A DNA stretch of 64,000 nt, taken from positions 434,001 to 498,000 of the forward strand of contig JASSUG010000001.1 of assembly GCA_031963465.1 (NCBI GenBank), in the 5' to 3' direction. Below, piece after piece: positions 30,601 to 40,400 of this stretch. A program made the translations under genes and the position numbers. Each line of letters begins with the position of its first letter. Within the stretch, counting starts at the first letter, position 1. This stretch comes from Mycoavidus cysteinexigens_B. Lineage in GTDB: Bacteria; Pseudomonadota; Gammaproteobacteria; Burkholderiales; Burkholderiaceae. The notes below the pieces were generated by a model. The model saw only the letters and a list, made by a program, of their open reading frames with translations, ran no database searches and was not told the DNA's origin.

Positions 30601-33332
30601 CGCTCCAGCCATTGCGTCACAAATTGATCATAGAGGGCAACCCGCGTGATTTGGGCCGTAGAGAGGGCTTGCCCGGGATTCACCAAGCGTGGCAGCACCT
30701 CCAAAGCTAAGGTTAAAAGAAAAGGATTGCGCACCAACTCTTTTAAGTGGGGAATTTGCTCAAGCGCTTGCTGGTAGTCCGTTTCTTGCCAGACCGGTTT
30801 GTTCACTCGTACATAGTCTGTAATGTACGCGTGCATCTTTGCCATAGAAAACGGCGCAATCACGGCCTCCTGAAATAACTGTGACTCGGCATGATGATTG
30901 CGGTCTGTCGGCTGAAAGCGATATCTATAATCGGCGCCGAGATATTCGCTACGGCAGCTAATGACCATCTGCGCACGCCATTGTCCAGGCTGATTGAGGC
31001 GGTTACTCATATACAGATTATGCGTTTGCTGACTTTCGTCGTACCCGTCACCAATCAGGATAAATTCACGCTGCGCCTTTAACTCTCTAATCTGCGGATC
31101 GGTAAACCCTTCCTTACGTAATTGCTTCGTGACGAGATCCTGTTCGGGCTTGTCAATCGCGGGCAAGCTGATAAAGAGGGGAATGCGACCTCCTTTTTGG
31201 TAGCTTTTCCATAAATGGGCCTCCAGCACTCTATTAAAGGTCGATTTACCCGCGCCGGAATCGCCTAAGAGCAATAACACCTTTTGATCACTACGCAGAA
31301 AATCATTGACCCTCTCCGTGAGATCAAACAGCGCCTCATCGGGGGCTTGTAGGTTGGGTTTGCCTTGCGGGGAAATATAAACGGCTTCGCCTCCTTGTTT
31401 GAGTCGTCGGCGTTTGAGGTCGCGTAAATCGGTTTCGACATCTGGTTTATTTTGAACTCGATCCAGTAAGGTCGAAGAAACAGTCAGGGGTACCCGCACG
31501 TTCAAAGGATAGGGGCTGGGCCCTTCATTTAGGCACGTGGTATAGAGCATGTGTTTATCGGTCTCCCCACTTTTTTCTAGCGCTTGCAGGAGGGTTTGGG
31601 CCGCCTGCGCACTGATAGGGGTGTTCGCTAAGTGCATTAAGATTTTAAGGATCCATTGCTTCACCTGAGCTTGCTGGCCCCAGCTGGCCTCGTTTGTATA
31701 GAGCTCCCTTAAAAAGGTGAGCGCGCTGTGGCGTGTGGCGGAATCCCACGCGGGATGGGCAGCCAGTTGACCTAAGCGTTCGCACAGCCCCCATTGAAAG
31801 GCCGGATCGCGTCGGCAAGAGGCCTCGCATGCCAGTTGTTTGAAATCAGCCAGTTGACCGTTCTCAAGCAATGTATCTGCTCCCCGCAGCGCGGGATACC
31901 AGGCACTTTTGCGGGTAAAGCTAAGCCCTTCTTGGAGGGACTCAAGGAGGCTCTGCCCGCTCTCGGTAATGGAAAGTACGCCTTTATACCCGTCCGAAAG
32001 CGCTTTAATGACCTCAGTGGCTCCCGCTAATCCCTCTTGAATATGTCCCAGCCCTTCGATAAATTCATTTACATTTAAGCCTTTGACGGCACTCACTAAC
32101 CCCGAGACCCCCTCAATCACTTTTCCAGTGCGTCGCAGCACCGCTTGCCAGAGAGTTTCATTATCCGGCACATACTGCAAAGCTTGGAACGCGTAGGCGG
32201 CTTGATACACCAGATACGGGTCCGCACTCTGCTGCAACCCGGCTAGATACGCAGAAAGCGGTGCATGGAGGCGTTCGCGGTGTAAGCCTGTGACCCGGCT
32301 ATCGGCCATCGCATCTAGCACCTGCGCTACCGTGCGCGTTAATTGGTAAATATTCTGCGTAGATTGCCCATGGGTGTCTTTGAGACGTGTGCCTAACAGT
32401 TCCAATATCTTGACCAGATCATCAGCTTCTACATCACCGGGCTTGGCGCTTTGGATCAGTTGTGCTAACCCTTCAAGCAAATCAAAATCTAAGAGTGTGC
32501 TTTGGTCGATACCATCCACGAACTTCATCAGCAAATTTCTAAATTGGGCGCGCTCAAGGACAGCAGCTAAACCCACCACTTCATGGACGGTGGCTATTTC
32601 TTTCAGTTCATCGTTGACGAAAGTCCGAACGATCTCGGTGGCCAGCGTACGTAAGCGCTCTTTCTCATCCGCATTGTCTGTAGTGGCGTGTGACCAGGCA
32701 TGTTCTTTTGGATGAAGCGCTGCGTCAGGGGGGGGTGCCTTGGACAACAGGCTCAGGCAGTATGCTAATTGGGAAGTGCTGGTAAGGCGTTCATCTGCTT
32801 CGGGTAAATCATACTGAACGACAGGCTGAGGCACATTGTGAGAAAAAACCGATAAGGGAAGCTGCGCGATATCACGGCCTGAGCTATCTTGACTCAGTAG
32901 GGAGGAATGACGGGGGCTAGCGATAAAAGCCGAAGAAGGAATCAGCGCGCTGTAAATGGAGTTCCTCGTATTGCCAGGGCGAGTCGTAGCAGGAGATGGG
33001 GCTTGTCCTTGAATATATCCCCACTTTGCTGCTTTTTCATAGCTCGTTTTCGCTTTATCGGGATGCCCTAGTTTTTCTAATAGCTTACCGCGTTCAGCAT
33101 AGGCAGTGGCAATTCTCGAGCGTAGCGCTTGATCGGCTGGCGTATCCGAGGAGCGGGCTTTTTTAAAAGCGCTTTTCGCATGAGACAATGAGACTTCCGC
33201 ATCATCGCAAAAGATTAAAGCAAGATGGTTATCTTGAGTATGCCGGGCGTTATTCAAATAAGTGTTGACGAGGTTCAGTGTTTGCTCTGCAGAAAGCCCG
33301 CCTCGTGATGACGATAAAACGCTACCCAACAT
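27693..33332 (-). CDS. NLR3: giant STAND/NLR-like protein, TPR - helical ARM-like - NACHT - pentapeptide - 14 WD40 blades
   Basis: At 1879 residues this is the longest of the four. Residues ~1-110 are TPR-like (LSAEQTLNLVNTYLNNA; YEKAAKWG). Residues ~175-600 are the helical ARM-like module (DPYLVYQAAYAFQALQYVP; ALRGADTLLENGQLADF; RRDPAFQWGLCERLG). The NACHT has Walker A GDSGAGKST (~690), an unusual Walker B FILIGDGYDES, NLYMSNRLNQPG and MVISCRSEYLG, closest to NLR1. RFIHKSLLEYGVA, the pentapeptide linker (~1122-1187), 14 WD40 blades (~1192-1760) and tail GLSLVNKKLLEQRGA follow. The start has a strong AAGGAAGAAGG site. From memory, Mortierella-type fungal STAND proteins match this whole layout and many exact motifs. 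It contains an 8-C run in the coding strand (32728-32735). Confidence 0.93.
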   Translation of the reverse strand: MLGSVLSSSRGGLSAEQTLNLVNTYLNNARHTQDNHLALIFCDDAEVSLSHAKSAFKKARSSDTPADQALRSRIATAYAERGKLLEKLGHPDKAKTSYEKAAKWGYIQGQAPSPATTRPGNTRNSIYSALIPSSAFIASPRHSSLLSQDSSGRDIAQLPLSVFSHNVPQPVVQYDLPEADERLTSTSQLAYCLSLLSKAPPPDAALHPKEHAWSHATTDNADEKERLRTLATEIVRTFVNDELKEIATVHEVVGLAAVLERAQFRNLLMKFVDGIDQSTLLDFDLLEGLAQLIQSAKPGDVEADDLVKILELLGTRLKDTHGQSTQNIYQLTRTVAQVLDAMADSRVTGLHRERLHAPLSAYLAGLQQSADPYLVYQAAYAFQALQYVPDNETLWQAVLRRTGKVIEGVSGLVSAVKGLNVNEFIEGLGHIQEGLAGATEVIKALSDGYKGVLSITESGQSLLESLQEGLSFTRKSAWYPALRGADTLLENGQLADFKQLACEASCRRDPAFQWGLCERLGQLAAHPAWDSATRHSALTFLRELYTNEASWGQQAQVKQWILKILMHLANTPISAQAAQTLLQALEKSGETDKHMLYTTCLNEGPSPYPLNVRVPLTVSSTLLDRVQNKPDVETDLRDLKRRRLKQGGEAVYISPQGKPNLQAPDEALFDLTERVNDFLRSDQKVLLLLGDSGAGKSTFNRVLEAHLWKSYQKGGRIPLFISLPAIDKPEQDLVTKQLRKEGFTDPQIRELKAQREFILIGDGYDESQQTHNLYMSNRLNQPGQWRAQMVISCRSEYLGADYRYRFQPTDRNHHAESQLFQEAVIAPFSMAKMHAYITDYVRVNKPVWQETDYQQALEQIPHLKELVRNPFLLTLALEVLPRLVNPGQALSTAQITRVALYDQFVTQWLERGKKRLAEKNLSDQEKKAFGRLANESFAQNGIAFLTNLAAAMYEQQAGNPVVEYVHFRDQETWKEAFFGEGDMKQLLLEASPLHRSGNQYRFIHKSLLEYGVARAIFEPQDAEQSVERMPIQTRRGSVSSIFSFENQEGLKETAVAVEQPVLDSLLARRNLVGEPSIMQFLAERVEQAPLFKQQLLAVIERSKTDKAVRQAAANAMTVLVKAGVTFKGTDLKGIQIPGADLTQGVFDSAQLQGADLRKVRLHNTWLHQANLSGAQMAGVQFGEWPFLQEKSEVYSCAYSPDGKTCAIGLRNGTINVYDALNWEKMHTLQGHTAAVLSVTYSPSGEQIASGSKDKTVRLWDARTGQPGHTLQSHIKSVTSVTYSPSGEQIASGSDDKAVRLWDAHTGQLTCTLQGHTDVVSSVTYSPSGEQIASGSRDQTVRLWDAHSGQPGPILQGHIAAVRSVTYSPSGKQIASGSQDKTVRLWDAHTGQPGLTLRGHALAVISVTYSPNGQQIASGSQDATVRLWDAHSGQPGPTLQGHTLAISSVTYSPSGQQIASGSGDAMVRLWDAHSGQSGPNLQGHTASVMSVTYSPSGQQIASSSGDQTVRLWDTRTGQPGPTLQGHTDDVMSVTYSPSGQQIASGSDDQTVRLWDAHSGQPSSTLQGHTRAVTSVAYSPSGEQIASGSEDRTVRLWNAHTGQPGPTLLGHTAPVWSVTYSPSGQQIASGSNDQTVRLWDAHSGQPGPTLQGHTAPVWSVTYSPSGEQIASGSRDHTVRLWDAHSGQPGPTLRGHTSLVMSVTYSPNGQQIASGSYDHTVRLWDAHTGQCRAVIRGFHGAVTSIAWKATSSGTYLVTGSYDKSVRVWQVIEKEDQVQVRLCWSSSHEGLVVTDASIQDVQGLSLVNKKLLEQRGAVGEPALRFHQATKQLSGMASAASKFKLLAKRRTLDTLSTAPSSSAAEAPTRSAPSASERGLFSHLA
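28140..29651 (-). repeat. 12 x 126-bp tandem WD40-coding repeats of NLR3
   Basis: Twelve 42-residue units, consensus LQGHTxxVxSVTYSPSGQQIASGSxDxTVRLWDAHSGQPGPT, no indels. One divergent blade before and one after make 14. Units 10 and 11 share the variable segment TAPVWSV. Confidence 0.97.
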
Positions 33333-33599
33333 ATCCTTCTTCCTTTGCTATTTTTGCTATGACTCGATACGCCACAAGAGCACGATGTGTATCGAAAGAT
33401 ACGTGCGCTCCTGGGCCCGCATGGAGTATACCGATACTTCGCTGTTGCCAATATTGGTTAGTTGTTATTTAGAGTCATAGTGTAAAAAACGGCCGTTTTT
33501 TACATCCTGTCATCCAGCGGCTACCTCCTCAACAAACTCAAGCCCACCTGCTTTACCATCAGCTGAAATAGAGGGTAATATTCACCACCCACCCTCTGC
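33333..33599. other. 267-bp upstream region of NLR3
   Basis: No gene. It should contain the NLR3 promoter. A small dyad (AAAAAACGGCCGTTTTTT, near 33485-33502) is the only visible structure. Confidence 0.4.
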
Positions 33600-34277
33600 C
33601 TCTAAGCAACCATCCCCATTAAGGCAGAGTGCAAGAGTAATAGTCAGTGCCCCACCTAAGCGAGTTGCTATTTGAGCGAATGGCATAAGCTGTAAGTGGT
33701 GGGCGGTGGGCGGAAGTCAGAATCGCAATATCACCAACACCGCCCATAACACTGTGCCAAGTGTTAATAAGAGCGCTTTCAATTGGACATAAACCAATCC
33801 ATTTCCCCACAAAAAAACAACTTTAGTCAGCGTAAGGACCGTTACAACAATCGTAACGATATTGGCTAAATTGAAAGCTGCCATTAAATCAGCCCAAGAA
33901 GTGGTCGTTATCCCAATAGCAAATAGCAAGGGATACGTCACGGCTTTAGCGAAGAAACTATAAATAGTACGAGCACCATTTTCTAATTTTGGTGAAATCG
34001 TATAAATGAGTTTGGCGAGTACGACAAGAAATAGCATAGCGACGGGCGCGGGTAAGCTAATCAGCTTATGGGCGACGATGCCTGTGATATAAAAAGCAAT
34101 CGCAGCTATCCCCGCGGCTGCAATGTGCTCAACCGTGACAGGTAAAGTATTGACGGGCTTTGCGAGCACGTCATCTTGAATGTCGTACAAACGATCTTGT
34201 CCACTATAACGGCTATAGCGCTTGCCGAGCCTATAGCTTTTTATCTGCTGCGATTTTTCTTGACAAGGAAAATTATT
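33600..34277 (-). pseudogene. 2-hydroxycarboxylate (citrate/malate) symporter, decayed C-terminal part
   Basis: The minus strand encodes YRLGKRYSRYSGQDRLYDIQ, PVAMLFLVVLAKL, and SFFAKAVTYPLLFAIGITTTSW in one frame. It continues as GLCPIESALINTWHSVMGGVGDIAILT in a second frame and LQLMPFAQIATRLGGALTI in a third. Together these match the C-terminal half of CitS/CimH-type Na+ symporters. At least two frameshifts are present and about 250 N-terminal residues are missing. The IS4-type element sits just upstream of the remaining coding part. Confidence 0.8.
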
Positions 34278-34284
34278 TTACTAA

Positions 34285-35404
34285 CTGATGTTACGCAGTG
34301 TAGCGTAGGATTGCTAGATTTATGCTTATCCGAGAATGGAGATGACTAAGGAAGAGTTAGAGCTATACGTGCGATTATTTGTTGAGCAGTTTTGGTAAAG
34401 CGACAGCGACGGGCTTATCCGCCATGGTGGATGGAGCAGTAAGCCATGACGCGGTAACGCGTTGGCTATCAGAGCGAGAATATACCTCGAAAGATCTATG
34501 GCGCCACGTGAAAGGGATGATGCGCAAAATAGAGCGAGACGATGGGGTATTGATTTTTGATGACACCATTCAAGAAAAGCCCTGTACCGATGAAAACGAG
34601 GTAATCAGTTGGCACTATGATCACGTTGCAAGTCGGACCGTAAAAGGCATCAATCTGCTGAATGCGTTGTATAGCAGTGGCGACGTATCGATTCCGGTGG
34701 CATTTGAGGTTGTACGTAAGCCCTTGGTATTTTCAGACGTTAAAACCCGCAAGATCAAACGTGCATCGGAAGTCACCAAGAATGAGCAGTTGCGTGCCAT
34801 GGTGCAAACCTGCGTGAATAATGCGCTGAAATTTCGCTATGTACTGATGGACAGTTGGTTTTCGGCAAAGGGGAACTTCGAATATATTCGTGCGAAAGGG
34901 AAGGATTTTGTGGCTGCGATCAAAGATAACCGGCTTGTAGCCCTAAGTCTTGACGTACGCAAAGAAGGCCGGTTCCAACGCGTAGAAGAACTGCAATTAT
35001 CTGATCAACAAGCAGTGCGCGGCTATCTCAAGGGCTTCGAGCAGGAAGTCTTGATCATACGCCGAGTCTTTACAAACCGAGACGGCAGCACGGCTACTTT
35101 GAATCTGGTGTGCAGCGATTTAACGCTAGACGGACCGAGCGCTGCGGCAATCTACCAAAAACGGTGGAAAGTCGAAGTGTTTCATAAATCACTTAAATCC
35201 AATGCCGCTTTAGCCAAATCTCCTACCCGACGGCCTACCACTCAGATCAACCATGTCTTCATGGCTGTCTATGCTGTTTTTAAACTCGAATGTCTCAAAA
35301 TAAAGCATTCTATTAACCATTTCGCATTGCGATCAAAGATCTATCTCAATTCTTTGCGCTCTGCTTATCAACAACTCGCCGTTCTACAGCGTGCGTAACA
35401 TCAG
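34285..35404 (+). mobile_element. IS4-type insertion sequence with target duplication
   Basis: A complete 1120-bp element. Its ends are perfect 13-bp inverted repeats CTGATGTTACGCA / TGCGTAACATCAG. It is flanked by the direct repeat TTACTAA at 34278-34284 and 35405-35411, a 7-bp target duplication. The match extends across the boundary (TAACTGATGTTACGCA), so the exact ends could shift by a few bases. One transposase gene fills it. Confidence 0.85.
34379..35398 (+). CDS. IS4-type transposase
   Basis: A 339-residue DDE transposase. Visible blocks are VLIFDDTIQEKP (first Asp), YVLMDSWFSAKGNFEYI (second Asp), and YQKRWKVEVFHKSLKSN (YREK-like signature with the Glu). The frame begins with TTG codons at 34379; the expected ATG is absent because a stop (TAG) lies upstream in frame, so the first few residues may be lost or a weak TTG is used. 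Confidence 0.88.
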   Translation: MLSSFGKATATGLSAMVDGAVSHDAVTRWLSEREYTSKDLWRHVKGMMRKIERDDGVLIFDDTIQEKPCTDENEVISWHYDHVASRTVKGINLLNALYSSGDVSIPVAFEVVRKPLVFSDVKTRKIKRASEVTKNEQLRAMVQTCVNNALKFRYVLMDSWFSAKGNFEYIRAKGKDFVAAIKDNRLVALSLDVRKEGRFQRVEELQLSDQQAVRGYLKGFEQEVLIIRRVFTNRDGSTATLNLVCSDLTLDGPSAAAIYQKRWKVEVFHKSLKSNAALAKSPTRRPTTQINHVFMAVYAVFKLECLKIKHSINHFALRSKIYLNSLRSAYQQLAVLQRA

Positions 35405-35529
35405 TTACTAACATAAAGATTTGTGACCTCCACTTAAAGTAGCCTTATAAAAGCAAAAATAGCTATTTGAATTGTCTCCTGCCATGTTGGATAAAAAAGT
35501 TGAAACTTTAAAAAAATACGGGACTAGCT

Positions 35530-35673
35530 ATGGACAGAATCACTAATGTCGGCGGCATAACAGCACCGTTTACGAAAAAACAAAAGACGCAAGGCACTAG
35601 TAGAGTGGTTGAGGAGTCTAAGCCAGAGATGAATTTCTCACAAAAAGAAAAGCTTCCTCCTGAGATTCTTGGA
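35530..35673 (+). pseudogene. 5' part of an unknown gene interrupted by the IS3-type element
   Basis: ATG 35530 opens a hydrophilic ORF (MDRITNVGGITAPFTKKQ...), with an A-rich upstream region. After ~48 residues (EKLPPEILG) it runs into the IS3-type left end. The LPPEIL sequence resembles the start of an F-box motif, but it is too short to call. The 3' part was not found beyond the IS. Confidence 0.4.
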
Positions 35674-36898
35674 GTTGACTTCTTTTCGCGGACACTTTTA
35701 AACTACCTAAAAGGAGCCCGTAATGAATCAATCTAGAGCGCCGTATCCAGCGGCCTTTCGTCAACAAATAATAGAGCTAGTGCAAGCGGGTAAGAGCGCT
35801 AAGGAGCTATCCAAAGAGTTCGGATGCTGCACTAAGACAATCCTGAATTGGGTAGCCCAAGCCTCAATAGCTCAAGAACCCAAATCATCGATCAAGGCGG
35901 GCCTAAATGCTGTAGAGCGTGAAGAGCTTAGTCGCTTACGCCGTCAAGTACGCCAGCTACAAATGGAGCGCGATATCTTGGCAAAGGCTACGGCCTGGTT
36001 TGCCGCCAAAGGCGAGAAGATGTACACCCCGTCTTCGAGCTCGTGATGGTGAATCAGGCCGAATTTCCAGTGCAGGCATTGTGCCGAGTTCTAAACGTTT
36101 CGCGCAGTGCATATTATGACTGGCGTAAACGTGTACCGAGTGCTCGTAAGCAAGAGAATGCGTAACTAATAGAGGACATTCGCACGATTCATGCTGACTC
36201 AGATGAGACCTATGGTATGCCACGTATTCGAGCTGAACTGAGAGAGCATGGTTGGACGGTCAGTCGTCGCCGAGTAGCGCAGCTGATGCGCACTCATGGT
36301 CTGCGAGGCGTGTGCCGTCGTCGCTATCAGGTGACGACTAAACGCAACCTGCGGCAACGACCCGCGCCCGATCTGGTGAATCGTCGATTTGTTGCGGATG
36401 AGCCAAATCAGCTGTGGGTAGCGGACGCTACGTTCGTACCAACTGGGGTAGGTTTTATCTATCTGGCCATTGTTCTGGATGTGTGGAGTCGACGTGTGGT
36501 GGGCTGGGCAATTGGTGAGTCTCTTGACACTGACCTGATGCTCGATGCCTTGAATATGGCGCTTGAACAACGTCAGCCTGAAAATGTGATTCATCACAGT
36601 GATCAAGGCTGTCAATACACTAGCCTTGCCTTTGGCAATCGCTGCAAGGCAATGCGCGTAAGACCTTCGATGGGCAGCGTAGGGGATGCCTATGACAACG
36701 CGATGGCGGAGAGCTTCTTTGCCAGCCTTGAATGCGAATTGCTCGATCGGCGCAGTTTTAAAAGCAAATCTGAAGCTCGCTTAGCTGTATTTACGTGGAT
36801 CGAAGCTTGGTACAAGCTTAAACGTAAGCATTCCGCTCTCGACTATGTATCACCGATTAATTTTGAAAGGAACTATTTGCAAAAAAACGACACTCAAC
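35674..36898 (+). mobile_element. IS3-type insertion sequence, inactivated
   Basis: Contains orfA and orfB of an IS3-family element, about 1.2 kb. The ends are judged from imperfect inverted repeats GTTGACTTCTTTTCGC (35674) and the reverse complement of the CGACACTCAAC end near 36898. Boundaries are approximate and no target duplication was confirmed. Confidence 0.65.
35723..36046 (+). CDS. IS3-type OrfA (HTH protein)
   Basis: 107 residues with a helix-turn-helix (FRQQIIELVQAGKSAKELSK, CTKTILNWV) and a C-terminal leucine-zipper-like segment (REELSRLRRQVRQLQMERDI). In IS3 elements OrfA joins OrfB by a -1 frameshift. Here its TGA overlaps the ATG of orfB. An AAAAGGAG ribosome site precedes the start. 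Confidence 0.88.
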   Translation: MNQSRAPYPAAFRQQIIELVQAGKSAKELSKEFGCCTKTILNWVAQASIAQEPKSSIKAGLNAVEREELSRLRRQVRQLQMERDILAKATAWFAAKGEKMYTPSSSS

Positions 36899-36978
36899 CC
36901 AATGACCCTTTACATGAGTTGGACTGCTTCAAGTTTGGCAGGATGGATTCTGTTTTACCTTGTGTTCATGCCGGATAA
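36046..36978 (+). pseudogene. IS3-type OrfB (integrase-core transposase), nonsense mutation
   Basis: The frame opens MVNQAEFPVQALCRVLNVSRSAY and hits TAA at 36163-36165 between ENA and LIED, then continues intact. The rve integrase core has the DDE residues: DATFV, HSDQGCQYTS and AMAESFFASLECELL. The ORF runs past the usual C-terminus to 36978. A single substitution would restore it, so inactivation is probably recent. Confidence 0.88.
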
Positions 36979-37450
36979 CAAAATAATTTCATATCCATTT
37001 CCAATTGATTAATGGAAACCATTTTCTGTCCGTGAGAGGGGGGCAACTTCAGGTTATTGAGAAGATACATGTTCCGTTCTACAAAATACAAGAAAACCGG
37101 GTGCATATGACAAGTATCCACGGAGTTTTTTGACAGATTTGTAGAACAAAAATTGCTTCGAGCACAGGAATCGGAGAGAATCAATCCTTCTGGTAAGCTC
37201 GTGTAGCTTGCGCCGGATTTCGAGTCCGGGAGAAAAGCGAAGAAAAACTAATAAAAACAAAAGGATAGCAGTTTTTTACTTCGGATCAATAGTCAAATTA
37301 GAGGTTTTTAGAGTCTATTCGGGTGAATTAAGCATTAGCTTTCCGAAGCAAATTTTGACATAAAATGGGGCAGATCAATTTTCGATGAGATATCCGCCGG
37401 AGTAGGGCGGGTTGCTGAAAGACAAAACAGAATAAAGCGGAGAGGAAGAA
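36979..37450. other. 472-bp upstream region of NLR4
   Basis: No gene. It contains a 15-bp remnant of the IS66-type end (TTATTGAGAAGATAC, near 37053). A TTGACA at about 37350 could be a -35 box but has no clear -10 partner. Confidence 0.4.
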
Positions 37451-40400
37451 TTGTTTAATTTCAATATAGGAGTTTCGTCATCGCCAGTATTTCCCTCACA
37501 ACGCTTGTTAGCAGAGGCGCGAGGGTATGCCCTGATGCAACAGGAAGAAAAAGCCAAGAAATTATATGTAGAAGCAGTGGAGGAAGCGAAGGCGGAGCTG
37601 GATAAAAATCCCAGCATTCAGGGCAAAAAAGCTTTTGATGAGTTACGTACCGAGCATTTTAATTTTTTAAATAAGTTGAAACAGACGGCGTTTGCGCAGG
37701 AAAAAGGCAGGTTCGTAAATTATTTGTTTGAAAAGGCATTGTCGAGACTGAGCTCCTTAAAAGTATCGAATAAGCCGAGTTTGTTTCTGGTGTATGCGCA
37801 CGAGAATAAGGCTCACGGAAAGGCTGAAGCTGGTACGTCTAAATATTTAATCGAAAAGTTATCTCAAATCCAGGTTATTTTATATTCGGATCAAACACCG
37901 ATAGGGAAGCCGTATTCAAGTCCCTTGGGAGAACTGAAAAAAGACAGCAAGCTAGAAGACATTTTGACTAATCAACTGTGTTTGTTGCCAGGTCAGTTGA
38001 GAAGCGATGTAAAGCCAGTAGATAAGGTCGTGGTGTGTTGTTCTGAGGTATTGGGAAGCTATCTGAAATGGCCGGAGTATGACAGTTTTTATCAAAAGCT
38101 TAGAGAAGCATATGGCAAAGATCGAGAGGCCTATCTTAAAGGCGACGAGCAAGGAAATGCCTGGGCAATACGTGAAGTGGTCAGAGAATTTTCGCAAGAG
38201 GAAAAATATAAGGCAAGGTTCCACCATGTATTGACAGAAATGGCCTTTTTGCAAATCCGGGCAGAGCAGTCGAAAGATGGGCATGGGATTATTCCGGTTC
38301 CGTTAACCCGAAATAGCTATGATACCTGTCTGTCAAGCTTTGTTTCATCGACTGCGGTTCGGATGGGAGATGTTCCCCGATTTGAAGAGCAAGCCCAGGC
38401 AGGCCAGGAAGTGTATCCGAATCAAAGTCGGCATTGGGTGCTGTTTAAACTCATTGAGCGACTATTAGTGGGCAGTGATGAGGCGAAAACGTTTCTGGGC
38501 AAATTTTGGCGGGGTTACAGTGATTGTATTTCCCGGTTAAAGAATGAGCCAACACTAGGCGTGCTTGAGTTCAACAAGCTAGTAGACGGCATGTTCGACG
38601 AGATAGAGAGGTCCTTACATAAGCAGCTTGCTTCTGCAGTGCAGCAGGTTTATCCGGCCTGGCAGCAAGTGGATACGCGGCTATTAGAGCAATCACGTGA
38701 TTTGGCTCAAATTCAAACCGGGATAGATTCACTGGTTGCAAGACTATTAGGTAACTTATGGGAAAATATTCAGAAGTTGAGGTTGAATTATTTAGAAGAT
38801 TTAGAAAAAGATAGAGAGATAAAAGATGCGCTAGCGAATTATGTGTCACCCGAAGGGATGCTGATGCATGATTCAGAGCGTTTTCTTTTAGAGGGTAGGG
38901 TTCAAGAGTTCTTAAATTTGGACAAAAGAACCTTGCTTCTGTTGGGGGAAGCTGGTTCGGGCAAATCCACCTTTAATAGACACCTTGCCGTAAGCCTGTG
39001 GGAAGCGTATAGCCAGAAGAATAATACAGAGGATGTGCCGATTCCGGTGTTTATAGGGTTATCGAGCTTGTCAAGCCCGGATCGGAATCTGGTGAGTGCC
39101 TTTTTCGAGAAGCAAGGGTTCTCGAGAGAACAGATCAAAGAATTACAAAGCAGACATCGATTTGTATTAATACTGGATGGATTTGACGAGATCGAGCATC
39201 GTCAGCAGGAATTTTATAAGGATAATGAACTGTCTCATTGGAAAGACGCGAAAATCATAATCAGTAGCCGTCCAGAATATTTAGGGCCGAACTATCAATA
39301 CAAATTTCATCCGCCGGGCGAGCACAAGGCCTTACAGGAATATCGGTTAGCGCCATTTTCGGTGGAAACGATAAAGCGGTATATTGATCGTTATAGTGAA
39401 AAGCACCCCCACGCTTTGTGGAGCGCAGAGAAATATAAAAAAGAGTTAGAAGAGTCGAGCTTAAAAGAGTTGGTGGGTAATCCGTTTTTGCTCAAAATAA
39501 CCTTGAGCGTGTTGCCAGAGTTGAGTGAGGAACTTGAAGCAAAAGGCCAAAGGTTTACTCGAATTAGAATTTATGACCAGTTTGTAAAAAGTTGGTTTGA
39601 TCGTTCGCAACGGAGGCTAAACCAGATACTTGAGGTTGGCTCAAAAGAAAGAAAAGAATTTAAAGATTTGGAGCGAGCAGACTTTTCGGGTTTTGGAATG
39701 GATTTTAGCCAAGAGCTTGCATTGGAAATGTACCAGGTAGGGGAAGTGATGACGCATTATCAGGCGATCACTTATGCAAAATGGAAAAGACATAACTCCG
39801 CTACAGAGGGAGATTGGCGCAGGCGATTACTGGGTGATGAAGATGCTAGCACAGTGTTGATGCGTTTGAATGCGCCCTTAATCTGCCAGGACAGGCCAAA
39901 TGATTTGGGCAAAGAGTATCGGTTTATCCATAAATCCTTGCGAGATTATTTTGTAGCGAGAGCGTTGTGGGAAGAACTGAGAGGTGGTACTAAGAGTAAT
40001 GACGTAGAGCTATCTAAGAAATTGAATGCGATAAGAAATATACGTCCGGTATGGGAAGGTCTAGAAGATGGATTTGAGTTTGATCAATCGGCGCAATTCA
40101 ACGAACTGAATGTAGTAGAAGACCCCGCAGTGCAGAGTTTTTTAGTAGAGCGAGTGCAAGAGGATAGAGTTTTATTGAAGGCTCTTTTAGCTTGGGTGAA
40201 AGCGTCGAAGACCCGAGAGGATGTTAAAAGAGGAGCGTCGAATGCGCTGACGGTATTGGTGAAAGCAGGAGTTCAGTTTATTGGATGTGATTTAAGAGGA
40301 ATCAAGGTACCTGGGGCGGATCTGAGTTTTGGGGTATTCGATTCAGCGCAGCTGCAAGGGTCGGATTTGACAGGAGTCAAGCTTGGCAAGAGCTGGCTGC

